16,052 nucleotides of DNA from an uncultured Roseovarius sp. (GTDB lineage: Bacteria > Pseudomonadota > Alphaproteobacteria > Rhodobacterales > Rhodobacteraceae): contig CAKSUL010000043.1 in assembly GCA_934501475.1 (NCBI GenBank), positions 1 through 16,052 on the forward strand. Direction: 5' to 3'. The notes beneath the pieces are model-generated. The model was not told where the DNA came from, ran no database searches, and was given only the letters and a program-made list of their open reading frames with translations. Positions 6,018 through 13,954 of this stretch are shown here, piece after piece. A program made the position numbers and the translations under genes. Each line of letters opens with the position of its first letter. Within the stretch, counting starts at the first letter, position 1.

Positions 6018-6704
6018 ATGGAGATCGCTGCCACTCAGGGCGCGGGGCAATCCGGCGCAAAGAACGTGCAAGGTCAGGCGCAGGCCGGCAATGCCGGTGC
6101 GACGACGCTCAATTCGGATTTTGAGACATTCCTCAAGATGCTGACCGCCCAAATGCAGAATCAGGACCCTTTGAATCCGGTTGATTCTGCGGATTTCGCC
6201 ACGCAACTGGCCGCCTTTTCCAGCGTCGAACAGCAGGTTCGCACCAATGACCTGCTCTCTTCGCTTGGGGGCCAGTTGGGGGCGTTGGGCATTGGGCAAT
6301 TGCTGGGCTGGGTCGGCATGTCGGCGCGGGCACAGATGCCTGTTGCCTTTGACGGCACGCCGGTGTCGCTGACCCTCAAGACCGAAGCGGGCACCGATCT
6401 GGCGCGGCTGGTGGTGCGGGATGCGCGCGGCGGGATCGTGCAGGAGCTGAACGTGCCTGCCGAGGGCGGCAGCTTCAGTTGGACCGGCAAGGCCGAAACC
6501 GGCACGCCATTGCCCGACGGGCTCTATGATATCGAGGTCCATTCGTTTCGCGGTGAGGCGATGATCGGCAGCAATGTGGCGGAATCACAGGCAAGGATCG
6601 TCGAGGCGCGCAACGCGACCAACGGCACGGTTCTGGTCATGGAGAGCGGAGCCGAGATCGACGCCAGCCAGGTGATCGGCCTGCGCAGTGCCGACGCGGG
6701 CTGA
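6018..6704 (+). CDS. flgD: Flagellar hook-capping scaffold protein FlgD
   Basis: This 228-residue protein caps the growing hook so that FlgE subunits can polymerise; it is exported through the flagellar apparatus. The N-terminal region, about residues 34-80 (DFETFLKMLTAQMQNQDPLN, then VDSADFATQLAAFSSVEQQ), is the highly conserved FlgD signature. Residues about 105-190 hold the FLIG-like/Tudor part with VRDARGGIVQEL and SFSWTGK...LPDGLYDIEV. It lies 11 nt after fliK with an AAAGGA RBS. Its partner hook gene flgE is not in the window. It is intact, and no clear terminator follows. Confidence 0.95.
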   Translation: MEIAATQGAGQSGAKNVQGQAQAGNAGATTLNSDFETFLKMLTAQMQNQDPLNPVDSADFATQLAAFSSVEQQVRTNDLLSSLGGQLGALGIGQLLGWVGMSARAQMPVAFDGTPVSLTLKTEAGTDLARLVVRDARGGIVQELNVPAEGGSFSWTGKAETGTPLPDGLYDIEVHSFRGEAMIGSNVAESQARIVEARNATNGTVLVMESGAEIDASQVIGLRSADAG

Positions 6705-7177
6705 GCCTGCTTGCGCCGGCCCGGATCATGCCAATACGCCCCGTGGTCTTTGATCGGCGACCTGACCGCGGCGGACGTGGCTGCGGTGACCATGCCCGCC
6801 CGGCTGAATCGGCCAGGTTTTGTTGGCCGTGATGCAATCGATCTAACGGCGCTATCGCGAAACGCTTTGGCGGGTCCCGGAGGATGGAAAACGGAGGCCG
6901 GGCCGCTGCATGACGACTTCGCGCGGCCCTCAGAGAGTGTTGCGCAGCGGCAACGAATCGTTGCGTTGAATATGCATGCGCAGGTACCCGCGCAACAGGA
7001 ATGGCGGAAAATTCAAATTAAAACAGTGCTTTACCAATCGTAACCGTGCGGTGGCGCAATGACACCCCATTTATCGGAAAATAGCTGAAAAACGGTTTTG
7101 TTTTGTAAGTGCCTATGCGATATTGAAAGCGATATTTGCGAGCACGCAGAGTCCCAATTTTGGTATGGAGTATAGTC
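6705..7177. other. 473-nt intergenic region without a convincing gene
   Basis: No frame on either strand here resembles a known family. The longest (+ 6711-7043) has erratic composition. The left part is GC-rich, with an imperfect repeat GTTGC...GCAAC (6939-6954) able to form a hairpin. From about 7010 the sequence becomes AT-rich, which suits a promoter/regulatory region for the small exported protein starting at 7178. It could also be decayed DNA at the end of the flagellar block. Confidence 0.5.
7117..7136 (+). promoter_or_regulatory. Direct repeat GCGATATT upstream of the small exported protein
   Basis: Two exact copies of GCGATATT, 12 bp apart start to start and separated by GAAA, lie 41 nt upstream of the start codon. 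Either could include a -10-like GATATT. A tandem regulator site is the simplest reading. The repeat is seen; its function is inferred. Confidence 0.4.
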
Positions 7178-7390
7178 ATGAAAAAGATCACAACCGTTGC
7201 GGCTGCTGCTGCAATCGCGTTTGCCGCTGCGGCCCCTGCCGTTGCACAGGACGCAAATGTAAACGCTGATCCGTTCGTTTCGTCGCAAGGTGGCGCATTT
7301 CTGGGCATGGGCACCGCTGGCATGGTCGCTGCAGGTGTTGTTGTGACCATTATTGCAGTTGCTGCAATCGACTCCAGCGACGACACCTGA
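7178..7390 (+). CDS. Small exported protein, possibly YjbE-like
   Basis: This 70-residue protein has a clear signal peptide (MKKITTVAAAAAIAFAAAAP, cut after AVA before QDAN). A short polar stretch, one hydrophobic Gly/Ala/Val segment (about residues 39-64, GAFLGMGTAG...VVTIIAVAAI) and an acidic SSDDT tail follow. I do not recognise a named family. The layout resembles YjbE/GfcA, the small exported proteins that accompany yjbF-yjbH exopolysaccharide genes, and those genes lie immediately downstream in the opposite direction. The frame is open further left, but the start at 7178 has a GGAG RBS and begins the signal peptide exactly. The gene has a long AT-rich upstream region and its own strong terminator, which suggests separate and perhaps high expression. 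Confidence 0.75.
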   Translation: MKKITTVAAAAAIAFAAAAPAVAQDANVNADPFVSSQGGAFLGMGTAGMVAAGVVVTIIAVAAIDSSDDT

Positions 7391-7471
7391 GACGGTTCTG
7401 AACAGTCCCGATCCGGCGCCATTCCGGGCCGCCGCGTGTCAGGGTGTCAGAGCATCGTCGAGAAATTCCAG

Positions 7472-7497
7472 GGCGGCCCCAGCGGGCCGCCTTTTCT
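7472..7497 (+). terminator. Rho-independent terminator of the small exported gene
   Basis: GGCGGCCC-CAGC-GGGCCGCC is a perfect 8-bp stem with a 4-nt loop, followed directly by TTTTCT. It lies 81 nt after the stop at 7390 and before the convergent yjbF end at 7523. It is oriented for +; on the minus strand no T-run follows. Confidence 0.85.
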
Positions 7498-7522
7498 GTG
7501 GCGGCAGGTGGCTGCAGATCGC

Positions 7523-8206
7523 TCAGCGGAGTTGCTGAACCGTGATCGAGCCGTGCATCGGGCCGATCCATTGCACGGATTGCACGATGCGCCCCGCAGG
7601 CGTGACCTGATAGCTGTTCTGGAAACGGGTCGTTTGCGAGACGCAGTTCTCTGAAACAGAGGTCACTTTGCTGTCGATCTCACCGCCCACATAGCGCCCG
7701 CTGCCGCCGGGGGTGACGGTGCAGGTCGCCTCAAGCGTGATCGTCAGGTTTTCGCCGTCCAGATGGCGATGCCTGCGCTGCGCGGTGCCGGCCTTGCGCC
7801 CCGCGATCAGGGACTGCACGGCATCCACATCCACCGACATCAGATCCTGGCCCATACCGCGCGTTGCGGTCAGCATGCCGGCGCGCAGAACGACCGTGCG
7901 TCGTGAGGGCGATCCATAGGTTTCATACGCACCGTTGCTGCCAAGCTGTTGCAGCGCGGCCATCGCCCCGGTTTTGGGGATCGAAATGATGATGGCGCGA
8001 TCCGAGGTGTTGGTCAGAATGGCCGCCGCACTGGCCGCGACCTGCTGTGCCAATTCGTCTTGCGTCGGTGGCGTCGGTTTCCTGGTGAGCGTGGCTTTCA
8101 GCATCTTGCCCGCCGTCACGTCGCGGCCCGGCGCGTTGCCGCAGCCGACCAGAACCAGACCTGCCAGACAGAGCGCCGCAGTATGTGCCAGGAATTTCAC
8201 GCTCAT
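7523..8206 (-). CDS. yjbF: YjbF/GfcB-family outer-membrane lipoprotein
   Basis: This 227-residue lipoprotein is linked to exopolysaccharide or capsule production. The signal sequence ends in a lipobox LVGC, with the lipidated Cys at residue 22. The mature part has the YjbF pattern: ILTNTSDRAIIISIPKTGAM, then YGSPSRRTVVLRAGMLTATRGMGQDLMS, and a C-terminal stretch of strands ending RIVQSVQWIGP. Two further cysteines (CTVTPG and NCVSQT) could form a disulfide in the periplasm. Its ATG overlaps the yjbH stop (ATGA, 4 nt), so the two are co-translated, with yjbH first. In E. coli the order is yjbE-F-G-H; here yjbG is absent and the order of F and H is reversed. It runs convergent with the small exported gene. 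The exact biochemical role of the family is not established. Confidence 0.87.
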   Translation of the reverse strand: MSVKFLAHTAALCLAGLVLVGCGNAPGRDVTAGKMLKATLTRKPTPPTQDELAQQVAASAAAILTNTSDRAIIISIPKTGAMAALQQLGSNGAYETYGSPSRRTVVLRAGMLTATRGMGQDLMSVDVDAVQSLIAGRKAGTAQRRHRHLDGENLTITLEATCTVTPGGSGRYVGGEIDSKVTSVSENCVSQTTRFQNSYQVTPAGRIVQSVQWIGPMHGSITVQQLR

Positions 8207-10353
8207 CTCCAGAATTTCCCCCAGGTCTTGGCCATCTGCGGTTTGTGGGTGTCCATGACCCGCTCGTAAAGACGGTCATTGACCTCAAGGCGTGCGCCAC
8301 CGTCGCGCGACAGCGATTTCAGCACGGTCTTGGATTGCTGCTTGGTCGGTGTGCCCAGGCCCCAGGCCAGGGGGATGGTGATGCGGATGCCCTTGTCGAA
8401 GGAGCCTTCGCCGAAGGTGGCCGAGGACACGTCGGTCTTGGTGGCATAGGCGCCCACGCTCCAGCCATTGGCAAAGACCCGGTCCAGCGAAACGGTCGCG
8501 CCCCAGTCACCGGCCAGATAGCGCCCGGCATCCACCTGCCCGTGAAAGCCATATCCGATGTCGTAATAGGCCGATAGATGACCGTTGAATTCGGGGATGG
8601 TGCCGCCGGTGGTGGTGCGGGTGCGGATGCCGAATTGCTGATCGTAATCGCGCGGCTGGACATAGTTCACCTCGGTGCCAAGGGCGAGGCGGCTGTCGAC
8701 CGGCTTCCACAGCAGTTCGGCCGAGGCCCCGGCATACATCCGCTCAAGGTAGCCGACAGTCACACGGCTATAGAAATCGCGGCCCGGGCGGCCGAATTTC
8801 GACAGGGTCAGATAGTCGATGGTTGGCGTGTCGGTCTGCGAATAGAACGCCACGTTCGAGCGCACGCGCGGCAGGCCCGAGGGGCCGGGCAGGGCGACGC
8901 TGTCCAGATCACCCAGCAGTTTCTGCGACACCGACCCGGACGCGACCCAGCCGGGGGCGAAATGATAATCCGCCTTGGCGCGGGCGCCGAAATTGGCGCG
9001 CACCGGGTTGTTGGGGTCAAAGACGCTGAAGCGCAGGAACGGGCCGACGCCCCATTCGAACCGCGGATAGGCATCGGGCATCAGGGTGATGTCACCGCCC
9101 GTGCCGACCCCGTCCTGAACCGTCGCTGCGGCAAGGATCCCGGTGGCGGGCGCATGTTCCAGACGCTCCAGATCCGAGCGGTTGAAACTGGTCGAGCTGG
9201 TCGGCACGCCGTCGACGATAAACGTGATGGTCAGGGTTTCGACCGAGGCGGGCAAGGTCCGGGTCAGCGCGCGCGCGGTCCGGCCCAGGGCCTGCGGGCG
9301 CATGTCATAGCGGGTGTTGCGGATCTGGACATGGGCGTGGGTGGCGTCCAGCGACATGCCATGCAGCGCCACGCCTTCGGCCTTGAGGATCTTCGCCACC
9401 GAATCGCGCACATTGGCCTTGCGGGCGGTGTCGGTGCTCCATCCCAGATCGGCGGCGCCGGCGGGGCGGACGGCCACGGGCAGCGGCGCGGTTTCCATGC
9501 CGCCATCGACGGCGGGTTTGCGGGCATTCACGGTCAGGGTCAGGCTGGCGCCGACCTCATCGCCATAGAGCGAATAGGCGCTCAGGCGCAGGTTCTCGCT
9601 GACCTTGTAGCCGACGCCAAAGTTCCAGGGCGATTTGCGATGGATGTTGCCGTCGGTCTGTTCGCGGTCATAATTGTCCGAGGAATATTCAACATTGAAG
9701 CTGAGCCGGTCGGTCGCATCGAACGCGAGCCCGCCAAAGGCGGCCACATCGCCACGGAACCAGCGGTCATAGGTGGGAATCCCTCCCTGACCCAGAAGGG
9801 TGGTCGGGCGCGTGCCGGTATTGGCGAAACTGGCATAGCTGCCCAGACGGCCCCAGCCGATCCCGCCGCTGAAGCGCAGGCGCGGGGTGATGGATTTGGT
9901 GGCGACCAGATATTCGCCGCCATAAAGGCCGGTGCCGATGAAATCCTGCAGGCCGATCGCAACGGCAGGGGTATAGGTGGTTTCATCGAACAGCCGATAG
10001 CGGATGTCAAAGCTGCGGTCGTAATAGGTGGTGAAGCCGGGCCCGCCGACGCGCGGCATCAGCCCCCCGATCCCCGAATAGCGGAAACTGGCGCTGAGGC
10101 GAGGCAGCACCTGAAAGCTGAGCGTGGTGCGCGTGGTCAGGTTGGTGCCCGAGCCATACATCGAAACGGTGGTCGACAACTGCCCCTCGGGGGCCATTTC
10201 CGCCGTGGGCATATCCAGAAGCCCCCCCGGCGTGCCGTAGATGTTGGTCTGGGTGGTGGTCAGATTTGTGGCATCAGAACTCTGGGCGTTGGCCATGATC
10301 GGAACGCTGGCCGCGGCAGCCAGCGCCGCAACTGCAACTAAGCGGTGTTTCAC
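8203..10353 (-). CDS. yjbH: YjbH/GfcD-family exopolysaccharide outer-membrane protein
   Basis: This 716-residue protein is near the usual length of about 700 for YjbH. A signal peptide (KHRLVAVAALAAAASVPIMA, cut after NAQ) is followed by the hallmark YGTPGGLLDMPTAEMAPEGQ and many alternating strands typical of an outer-membrane barrel (SFQVLPRLSASFRYSG, FSVFDPNNPV, YYDIGYGFHGQVDAGRYLAG). A central soluble insert of about residues 275-395 (VRDSVAKILKAEGVALHG...TLTITFIVDG) is probably periplasmic. The family is needed for exopolysaccharide output or biofilm phenotypes, with mechanism unresolved. The start is GTG, with purine-rich AGGGGATGATGGCAAG ahead of it. It heads an operon with yjbF. The upstream gap to ubiB (156 nt) carries repeated TGACGCA words that may regulate it. 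Confidence 0.92.
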   Translation of the reverse strand: MKHRLVAVAALAAAASVPIMANAQSSDATNLTTTQTNIYGTPGGLLDMPTAEMAPEGQLSTTVSMYGSGTNLTTRTTLSFQVLPRLSASFRYSGIGGLMPRVGGPGFTTYYDRSFDIRYRLFDETTYTPAVAIGLQDFIGTGLYGGEYLVATKSITPRLRFSGGIGWGRLGSYASFANTGTRPTTLLGQGGIPTYDRWFRGDVAAFGGLAFDATDRLSFNVEYSSDNYDREQTDGNIHRKSPWNFGVGYKVSENLRLSAYSLYGDEVGASLTLTVNARKPAVDGGMETAPLPVAVRPAGAADLGWSTDTARKANVRDSVAKILKAEGVALHGMSLDATHAHVQIRNTRYDMRPQALGRTARALTRTLPASVETLTITFIVDGVPTSSTSFNRSDLERLEHAPATGILAAATVQDGVGTGGDITLMPDAYPRFEWGVGPFLRFSVFDPNNPVRANFGARAKADYHFAPGWVASGSVSQKLLGDLDSVALPGPSGLPRVRSNVAFYSQTDTPTIDYLTLSKFGRPGRDFYSRVTVGYLERMYAGASAELLWKPVDSRLALGTEVNYVQPRDYDQQFGIRTRTTTGGTIPEFNGHLSAYYDIGYGFHGQVDAGRYLAGDWGATVSLDRVFANGWSVGAYATKTDVSSATFGEGSFDKGIRITIPLAWGLGTPTKQQSKTVLKSLSRDGGARLEVNDRLYERVMDTHKPQMAKTWGKFWR

Positions 10354-10401
10354 CTTGCCATCATCCCCTGCGCTCGATCCACAATGGAAAGAACTTTAGA
10401 C

Positions 10402-10491
10402 AAATGCGTCACGGAACAATAGGGCGTCGGCGCGTTTTTTTGGCCCCAGCGGGCGCGGTGTAACTGAAATGCGTCAATGCGGATTGCGTCA
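10402..10491 (-). promoter_or_regulatory. Repeated TGACGCA words upstream of yjbH
   Basis: On the minus strand the heptamer TGACGCA occurs three times in the 156-nt gap before yjbH (10405-10411, 10470-10476, 10485-10491). Two copies extend to the 10-mer TGACGCATTT (10402-10411 and 10467-10476). They lie 50-140 nt upstream of the GTG start. Multiple same-orientation copies suggest a regulator or polymerase recognition word, but no known factor is assigned. Confidence 0.45.
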
Positions 10492-10509
10492 TCGCCCGGC
10501 CCGCGCGGT

Positions 10510-12045
10510 TCAGCCCAGCAACAGCAATGCCGCCATGCCCGCCGCGCCAAAGACCAGCCCGGCCAGACCCCATGCGATCAGGTCACGGCGACGGCGGCGC
10601 GGTGGTGTCACGATGACGGGGGCGGATTGGCGGATCAGCGCCGCCTCGACCATGTCGGGCAGGCGCGGACCGAACCGCGCCAGCACCTGCGCGGTGCGAA
10701 CCAGACTCTGGATCACCGATTTCGGTCCGATGCTCTGGCGGATGTAATCCTCGACCACGGGGCGTGCGACCTGCCAGATGTTGATCTGCGGGTTGAGCGA
10801 ACGCGCGACCCCCTCGACCACCACCATCGTGCGTTGCAGCAGGATCAGTTCGGTGCGCGTTTCCATGCCGAACCGCTCGGTCACCTCGAACAGATAGCTC
10901 AGCAGCCCGCCCATCGACATCTGGCTGGCATCCATGCCGAAGATCGGCTCGCCCACGGCGCGCAGGGCCCGGGCGAATTCATCGACATCGCGGTCGGCGG
11001 GGACATAGCCGGCCTCGAAATGCACCTCGGCGACGCGGCGGTAATCGCGTTTGATGAAGCCATAGAGGATCTCGGCATAGACCCGGCGGGTATATTCGTC
11101 GATATGGCCCATGATCCCGAAATCATAGGCGATGATATTTCCGTTCGGCGCGACCTTGAGATTGCCCTGATGCATGTCGGCGTGGAAAAATCCGTCGCGC
11201 AGCGCGTGGCTGAGGAACAGATGCAACACCCGGTCGCCCAGCACGGTGCGGTCATGGCCTGCGGCGTCGATCGCCGCGTTATCGCCCAGAGGCACGCCAT
11301 CGGCCCAGCCCATGGTCATCACCCGCCGCCCCGACAGCGGCCATTTGATCGCGGGCAGTTCAAACCCCGCATCGCCATCGGTATTGGCGGCGAATTCCGA
11401 CGCCGACGCCGCCTCAAGCCGCAGATCCAACTCGCCCATGACGACGCCCTCGAAATGCGCGATCACATCGGTGGGGCGCAGGCGGCGCGACGACGCAGAC
11501 AGCAGTTCGATCATGTTGGCGGCAAAATAGAACGCGTCGATATCCACCCGAAAGGCGCGCTCGATTCCCGGCCGCAGCACCTTGATCGCAACGGCCTCGC
11601 CGGTGTTGCGCAGCCGCGCCTTGTGGACCTGCGCGATCGAGGCGGCGGCGACCGGCGGGCTGAAATCGTCAAACATCTCTTCGACGGGGCGACCCAGTTG
11701 ATACGAGATCTCGGTTTTCGCGGCCTTCATGTCAAAGGGGGGCAGTTTGTCCTGCAAGACGCGCAATTGCGTGGCCAGATCCTCGCCCACCAGATCGGGG
11801 CGGGTCGACAGGATCTGACCGAACTTGATATAGGCCGGGCCCAGAGCGGTCAGCGCGCGGGTGACGGGCGGCATGGATCTGTCGCCCTTCAGGCCCAGCC
11901 ATTTGAACGGCCAGGCCAGCGTGCGCAGCCCGGCGCGCACCATCGGGGGCGCATCCATCGCCTGAAGAATCACGCCCATGGCGCCGGTGCGCTCCATGGT
12001 GGCGCCGGTGCGGATCAGGCGGATGATGTTGTGGGGGCCGCGCAT
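10510..12045 (-). CDS. ubiB: UbiB, ubiquinone biosynthesis atypical kinase/ATPase
   Basis: This 511-residue membrane-attached protein of the ABC1/ADCK/UbiB family supports ubiquinone biosynthesis, probably by ATP-driven handling of lipid intermediates. Visible motifs are the UbiB-specific K74-F-G-Q77 (YIKFGQILSTRPDL), the Ala-rich nucleotide loop AAASIAQVHKA (about 133-143) that replaces a normal P-loop, VAIK with Lys155, HADMHQGN (288-295) and DFG (308-310). A basic RRRRR stretch and one or two hydrophobic helices end the protein (about 484-511), giving the membrane anchor. It begins 3 nt after the ubiE stop, so ubiE-ubiB form a tight operon. It is full length with every key motif present. 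Confidence 0.97.
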   Translation of the reverse strand: MRGPHNIIRLIRTGATMERTGAMGVILQAMDAPPMVRAGLRTLAWPFKWLGLKGDRSMPPVTRALTALGPAYIKFGQILSTRPDLVGEDLATQLRVLQDKLPPFDMKAAKTEISYQLGRPVEEMFDDFSPPVAAASIAQVHKARLRNTGEAVAIKVLRPGIERAFRVDIDAFYFAANMIELLSASSRRLRPTDVIAHFEGVVMGELDLRLEAASASEFAANTDGDAGFELPAIKWPLSGRRVMTMGWADGVPLGDNAAIDAAGHDRTVLGDRVLHLFLSHALRDGFFHADMHQGNLKVAPNGNIIAYDFGIMGHIDEYTRRVYAEILYGFIKRDYRRVAEVHFEAGYVPADRDVDEFARALRAVGEPIFGMDASQMSMGGLLSYLFEVTERFGMETRTELILLQRTMVVVEGVARSLNPQINIWQVARPVVEDYIRQSIGPKSVIQSLVRTAQVLARFGPRLPDMVEAALIRQSAPVIVTPPRRRRRDLIAWGLAGLVFGAAGMAALLLLG

Positions 12046-12048
12046 CGC

Positions 12049-12792
12049 TCAGATTTTCCAGCCGGAATGCAGGCAGGCGATGCCCATGGACAGGTTGCGA
12101 TAGGCGGCATTCTCGAACCCCGCCTGTTCGACCATGCCCAGAAAGGTCTTTTGATCCGGGAACTTGCGAATGGATTCCACCAGATACTGATAGCTGTCGC
12201 GATCCCCCGCAATCGCCTGCCCAAGCCGCGGAATGATGTTGAAGCTGTAGAGGTCATAGACCTTCTGCATCAGGTCGTTGGGGATCTGGCTGAATTCCAG
12301 CACCATCAGGCGGCCGCCGGGACGCAGCACGCGAAACGCCTCGTTCAGGGCCTCTTGCGGGCGGGTGACGTTACGGATGCCAAAGCTGATCGTGTAGACG
12401 TCAAACGTGTTGTTCTCGAACGGCAGCGCCATGGCGTCGCCGACCACCCAATCCAGACTGTCGGCCATCTGGCCCGCCTCGGCGCGTTTGCGCCCCTCGA
12501 TCAGCATCGGTTCGGTCAGGTCCAGCACGGTGGCATGGCCACGCCCGGCGCGTTTGAGAAAGCGAAAGGAAATATCACCCGTGCCCCCGGCCACATCCAG
12601 CAGGCGCTGACCGGGGCGCGGGGCCAGCCAATCCATCATCGCATCCTTCCAGATGCGGTGGATGCCAAAGCTCATGGCGTCGTTCATCACGTCATATTTG
12701 CTGGCGACGCTGCCGAACACGCCTTGCACGCGCCCGGCCTTTTCGGCCTCGGGGACGGTCTGAAATCCGAAATGGGTGGTCTTGTCGGTCAT
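12049..12792 (-). CDS. ubiE: UbiE, ubiquinone/menaquinone C-methyltransferase
   Basis: This 247-residue SAM-dependent methyltransferase methylates the benzoquinol ring in ubiquinone synthesis. Motifs visible are [17 protein letters not shown] (33-49, UbiE signature 1), the SAM-binding LDVAGGTGD (65-73), the acidic VGDAMALPF block (117-125) and [15 protein letters not shown] (154-168, signature 2), with a normal C-terminus (LHSGWKI). The frame is open to 12849, but the start at 12792 ([10 protein letters not shown]) matches the family and has an AAGG-type RBS. Alphaproteobacteria make ubiquinone, so the COQ5 reaction is the expected role. It is the first gene of ubiE-ubiB and divergent from mutM. 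Confidence 0.97.
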   Translation of the reverse strand: MTDKTTHFGFQTVPEAEKAGRVQGVFGSVASKYDVMNDAMSFGIHRIWKDAMMDWLAPRPGQRLLDVAGGTGDISFRFLKRAGRGHATVLDLTEPMLIEGRKRAEAGQMADSLDWVVGDAMALPFENNTFDVYTISFGIRNVTRPQEALNEAFRVLRPGGRLMVLEFSQIPNDLMQKVYDLYSFNIIPRLGQAIAGDRDSYQYLVESIRKFPDQKTFLGMVEQAGFENAAYRNLSMGIACLHSGWKI

Positions 12793-12820
12793 GGGCCTTG
12801 CCTTCGCGTGGTTCAGGCCC

Positions 12821-12849
12821 TTGTTAAGGGTGCTGGCGCGCGGACACAA
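12821..12849 (-). promoter_or_regulatory. Candidate promoter of ubiE-ubiB
   Basis: Reading on the minus strand, TTGTGT (12849-12844), a 17-nt spacer and TAACAA (12826-12821) place a start of transcription about 20 nt before the ubiE ATG. A small palindrome CCCTT-GTT-AAGGG (12818-12830) overlaps the -10. The match to the sigma-70 consensus is moderate. Confidence 0.35.
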
Positions 12850-13004
12850 TGCGGTGTTGTCGACAGGCCCGGTGCGTATGTCCGGGGATCACCATCAATT
12901 CATTGCCGTGGCCCGACATGGCGGGATTGCAACGGCAAACGGGCATTCCAAGCGGGCCGTGCAGCGTATATATGCCCAAGGCAACCGCCACCCGAGGAGC
13001 CGAC

Positions 13005-13883
13005 ATGCCCGAACTGCCCGAGGTCGAAACCGTCCGCGCCGGTCTGGCCCCCGTCATGGAGGGGGTGGTGATTGCAAATGCACAGGTCAACCGCCCCGAT
13101 CTGCGCTGGCCCTTTCCGGATCGTATGGCCGAGCGCCTGACCGGACAGCGGGTTCTGGCGCTGCGGCGGCGCTCGAAATACCTGTTGGGCGATCTTGCCT
13201 CGGGCGAGACCCTGCTGATCCATCTGGGGATGTCGGGGCGGATGATGGTTTCGGGTGATTGCCCGGACCACCGGTTCGCCTCTGGCAAAACGGGCCGGTT
13301 CGTGCATGACCACCCCGCCCCGCTCAAGCACGATCATGTGGTGTTCGAGATGGAGAGCGGCGCGCGCATCACCTTCAACGATCCGCGCCGGTTCGGGGCG
13401 ATGGATCTTTTCCCCACCGCGACGGGTGAGGCGCACGCGCTGCTGGCCAGGCTGGGGCCGGAACCGCTGGGCAACGAGTTTGATGAGGTTTACCTGGCGC
13501 AGGCGCTGGCGGGGCGGCGCAGCCCGATCAAATCGGCGCTGCTGGATCAGCGAATCGTGGCCGGGCTGGGCAATATCTATGTCTGCGAGGTGCTGTTTCG
13601 CAGCAAAATTGCGCCCAATCGTCGCGTCGATTCCCTGTCGGCGCGCCGAATCGCATCGCTGGTTCCGATCATCCGCGAGGTGTTGAACGATGCCATCCGC
13701 GCTGGCGGCTCAAGCCTGCGTGATTATCGCCAAGCCGATGGAGAATTGGGATATTTCCAGCACAGCTTCGACGTTTATGACCGCGAGGGCGCGCCGTGCC
13801 GCCGCTCCGGTTGCACCGGCACCATCGCAAGGGTGGTGCAATCGGGGCGCTCCAGCTTTTATTGCCCGCGCTGTCAACGCTAG
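13005..13883 (+). CDS. mutM: MutM, formamidopyrimidine-DNA glycosylase (Fpg)
   Basis: This 292-residue DNA repair enzyme removes 8-oxoguanine and ring-opened purines and cuts the resulting abasic site. The catalytic N-terminus PELPEVETV (Pro2, Glu3) is exact. The beta-hairpin lysine is Lys58 (RRRSKYLL). The void-filling loop HLGMSGRM (73-80), the H2TH region with [20 protein letters not shown] (179-198) and the zinc finger (Cys265, Cys270, Cys287, Cys290 with QSGRSSFYC) are all present. The first finger pair is spaced C-x4-C rather than the common C-x2-C. The frame opens at 12849, but the family start is ATG 13005 with a GAGGAG RBS. It is somewhat longer than the E. coli enzyme because of loops around residues 83-110. 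It is divergent from ubiE and upstream of the enoyl-CoA hydratase. Confidence 0.97.
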   Translation: MPELPEVETVRAGLAPVMEGVVIANAQVNRPDLRWPFPDRMAERLTGQRVLALRRRSKYLLGDLASGETLLIHLGMSGRMMVSGDCPDHRFASGKTGRFVHDHPAPLKHDHVVFEMESGARITFNDPRRFGAMDLFPTATGEAHALLARLGPEPLGNEFDEVYLAQALAGRRSPIKSALLDQRIVAGLGNIYVCEVLFRSKIAPNRRVDSLSARRIASLVPIIREVLNDAIRAGGSSLRDYRQADGELGYFQHSFDVYDREGAPCRRSGCTGTIARVVQSGRSSFYCPRCQR

Positions 13884-13892
13884 AAAGATTGG

Positions 13893-13920
13893 TTGATTGC
13901 TTTGGCCACGGTGCTATGAA
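13893..13920 (+). promoter_or_regulatory. Candidate promoter of the enoyl-CoA hydratase gene
   Basis: TTGATT (13893-13898), a 16-nt spacer and TATGAA (13915-13920) lie between mutM and the hydratase start at 13955. Both boxes match the sigma-70 consensus at four of six positions. This suggests the hydratase is not solely dependent on mutM transcription. Confidence 0.4.
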
Positions 13921-13954
13921 CCCGGTCTGACAGAAACAAGCGAAAGCAGATTTC

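Noticed and set aside
6711..7043. A 110-codon + strand open frame after flgD containing APWSLIGDLTAA
   Set aside because: The short string briefly recalled glycoside hydrolase family 15 starts, but the following residues do not fit in any frame and there is no RBS.
8578..10341. A 587-codon + strand open frame antisense to yjbH
   Set aside because: Same composition artefact. yjbH has a signal peptide, family hallmark and correct length.
12849..13004. N-terminal extension of MutM from 12849
   Set aside because: MutM requires Pro as residue 2 for catalysis, and [10 protein letters not shown] at 13005 fits exactly.
10477..13071. An 864-codon + strand open frame antisense to ubiB and ubiE
   Set aside because: It mirrors two certain genes. 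The protein is rich in His, Gln, Arg and Gly with no domain pattern, as expected from the antisense of GC-rich codons.
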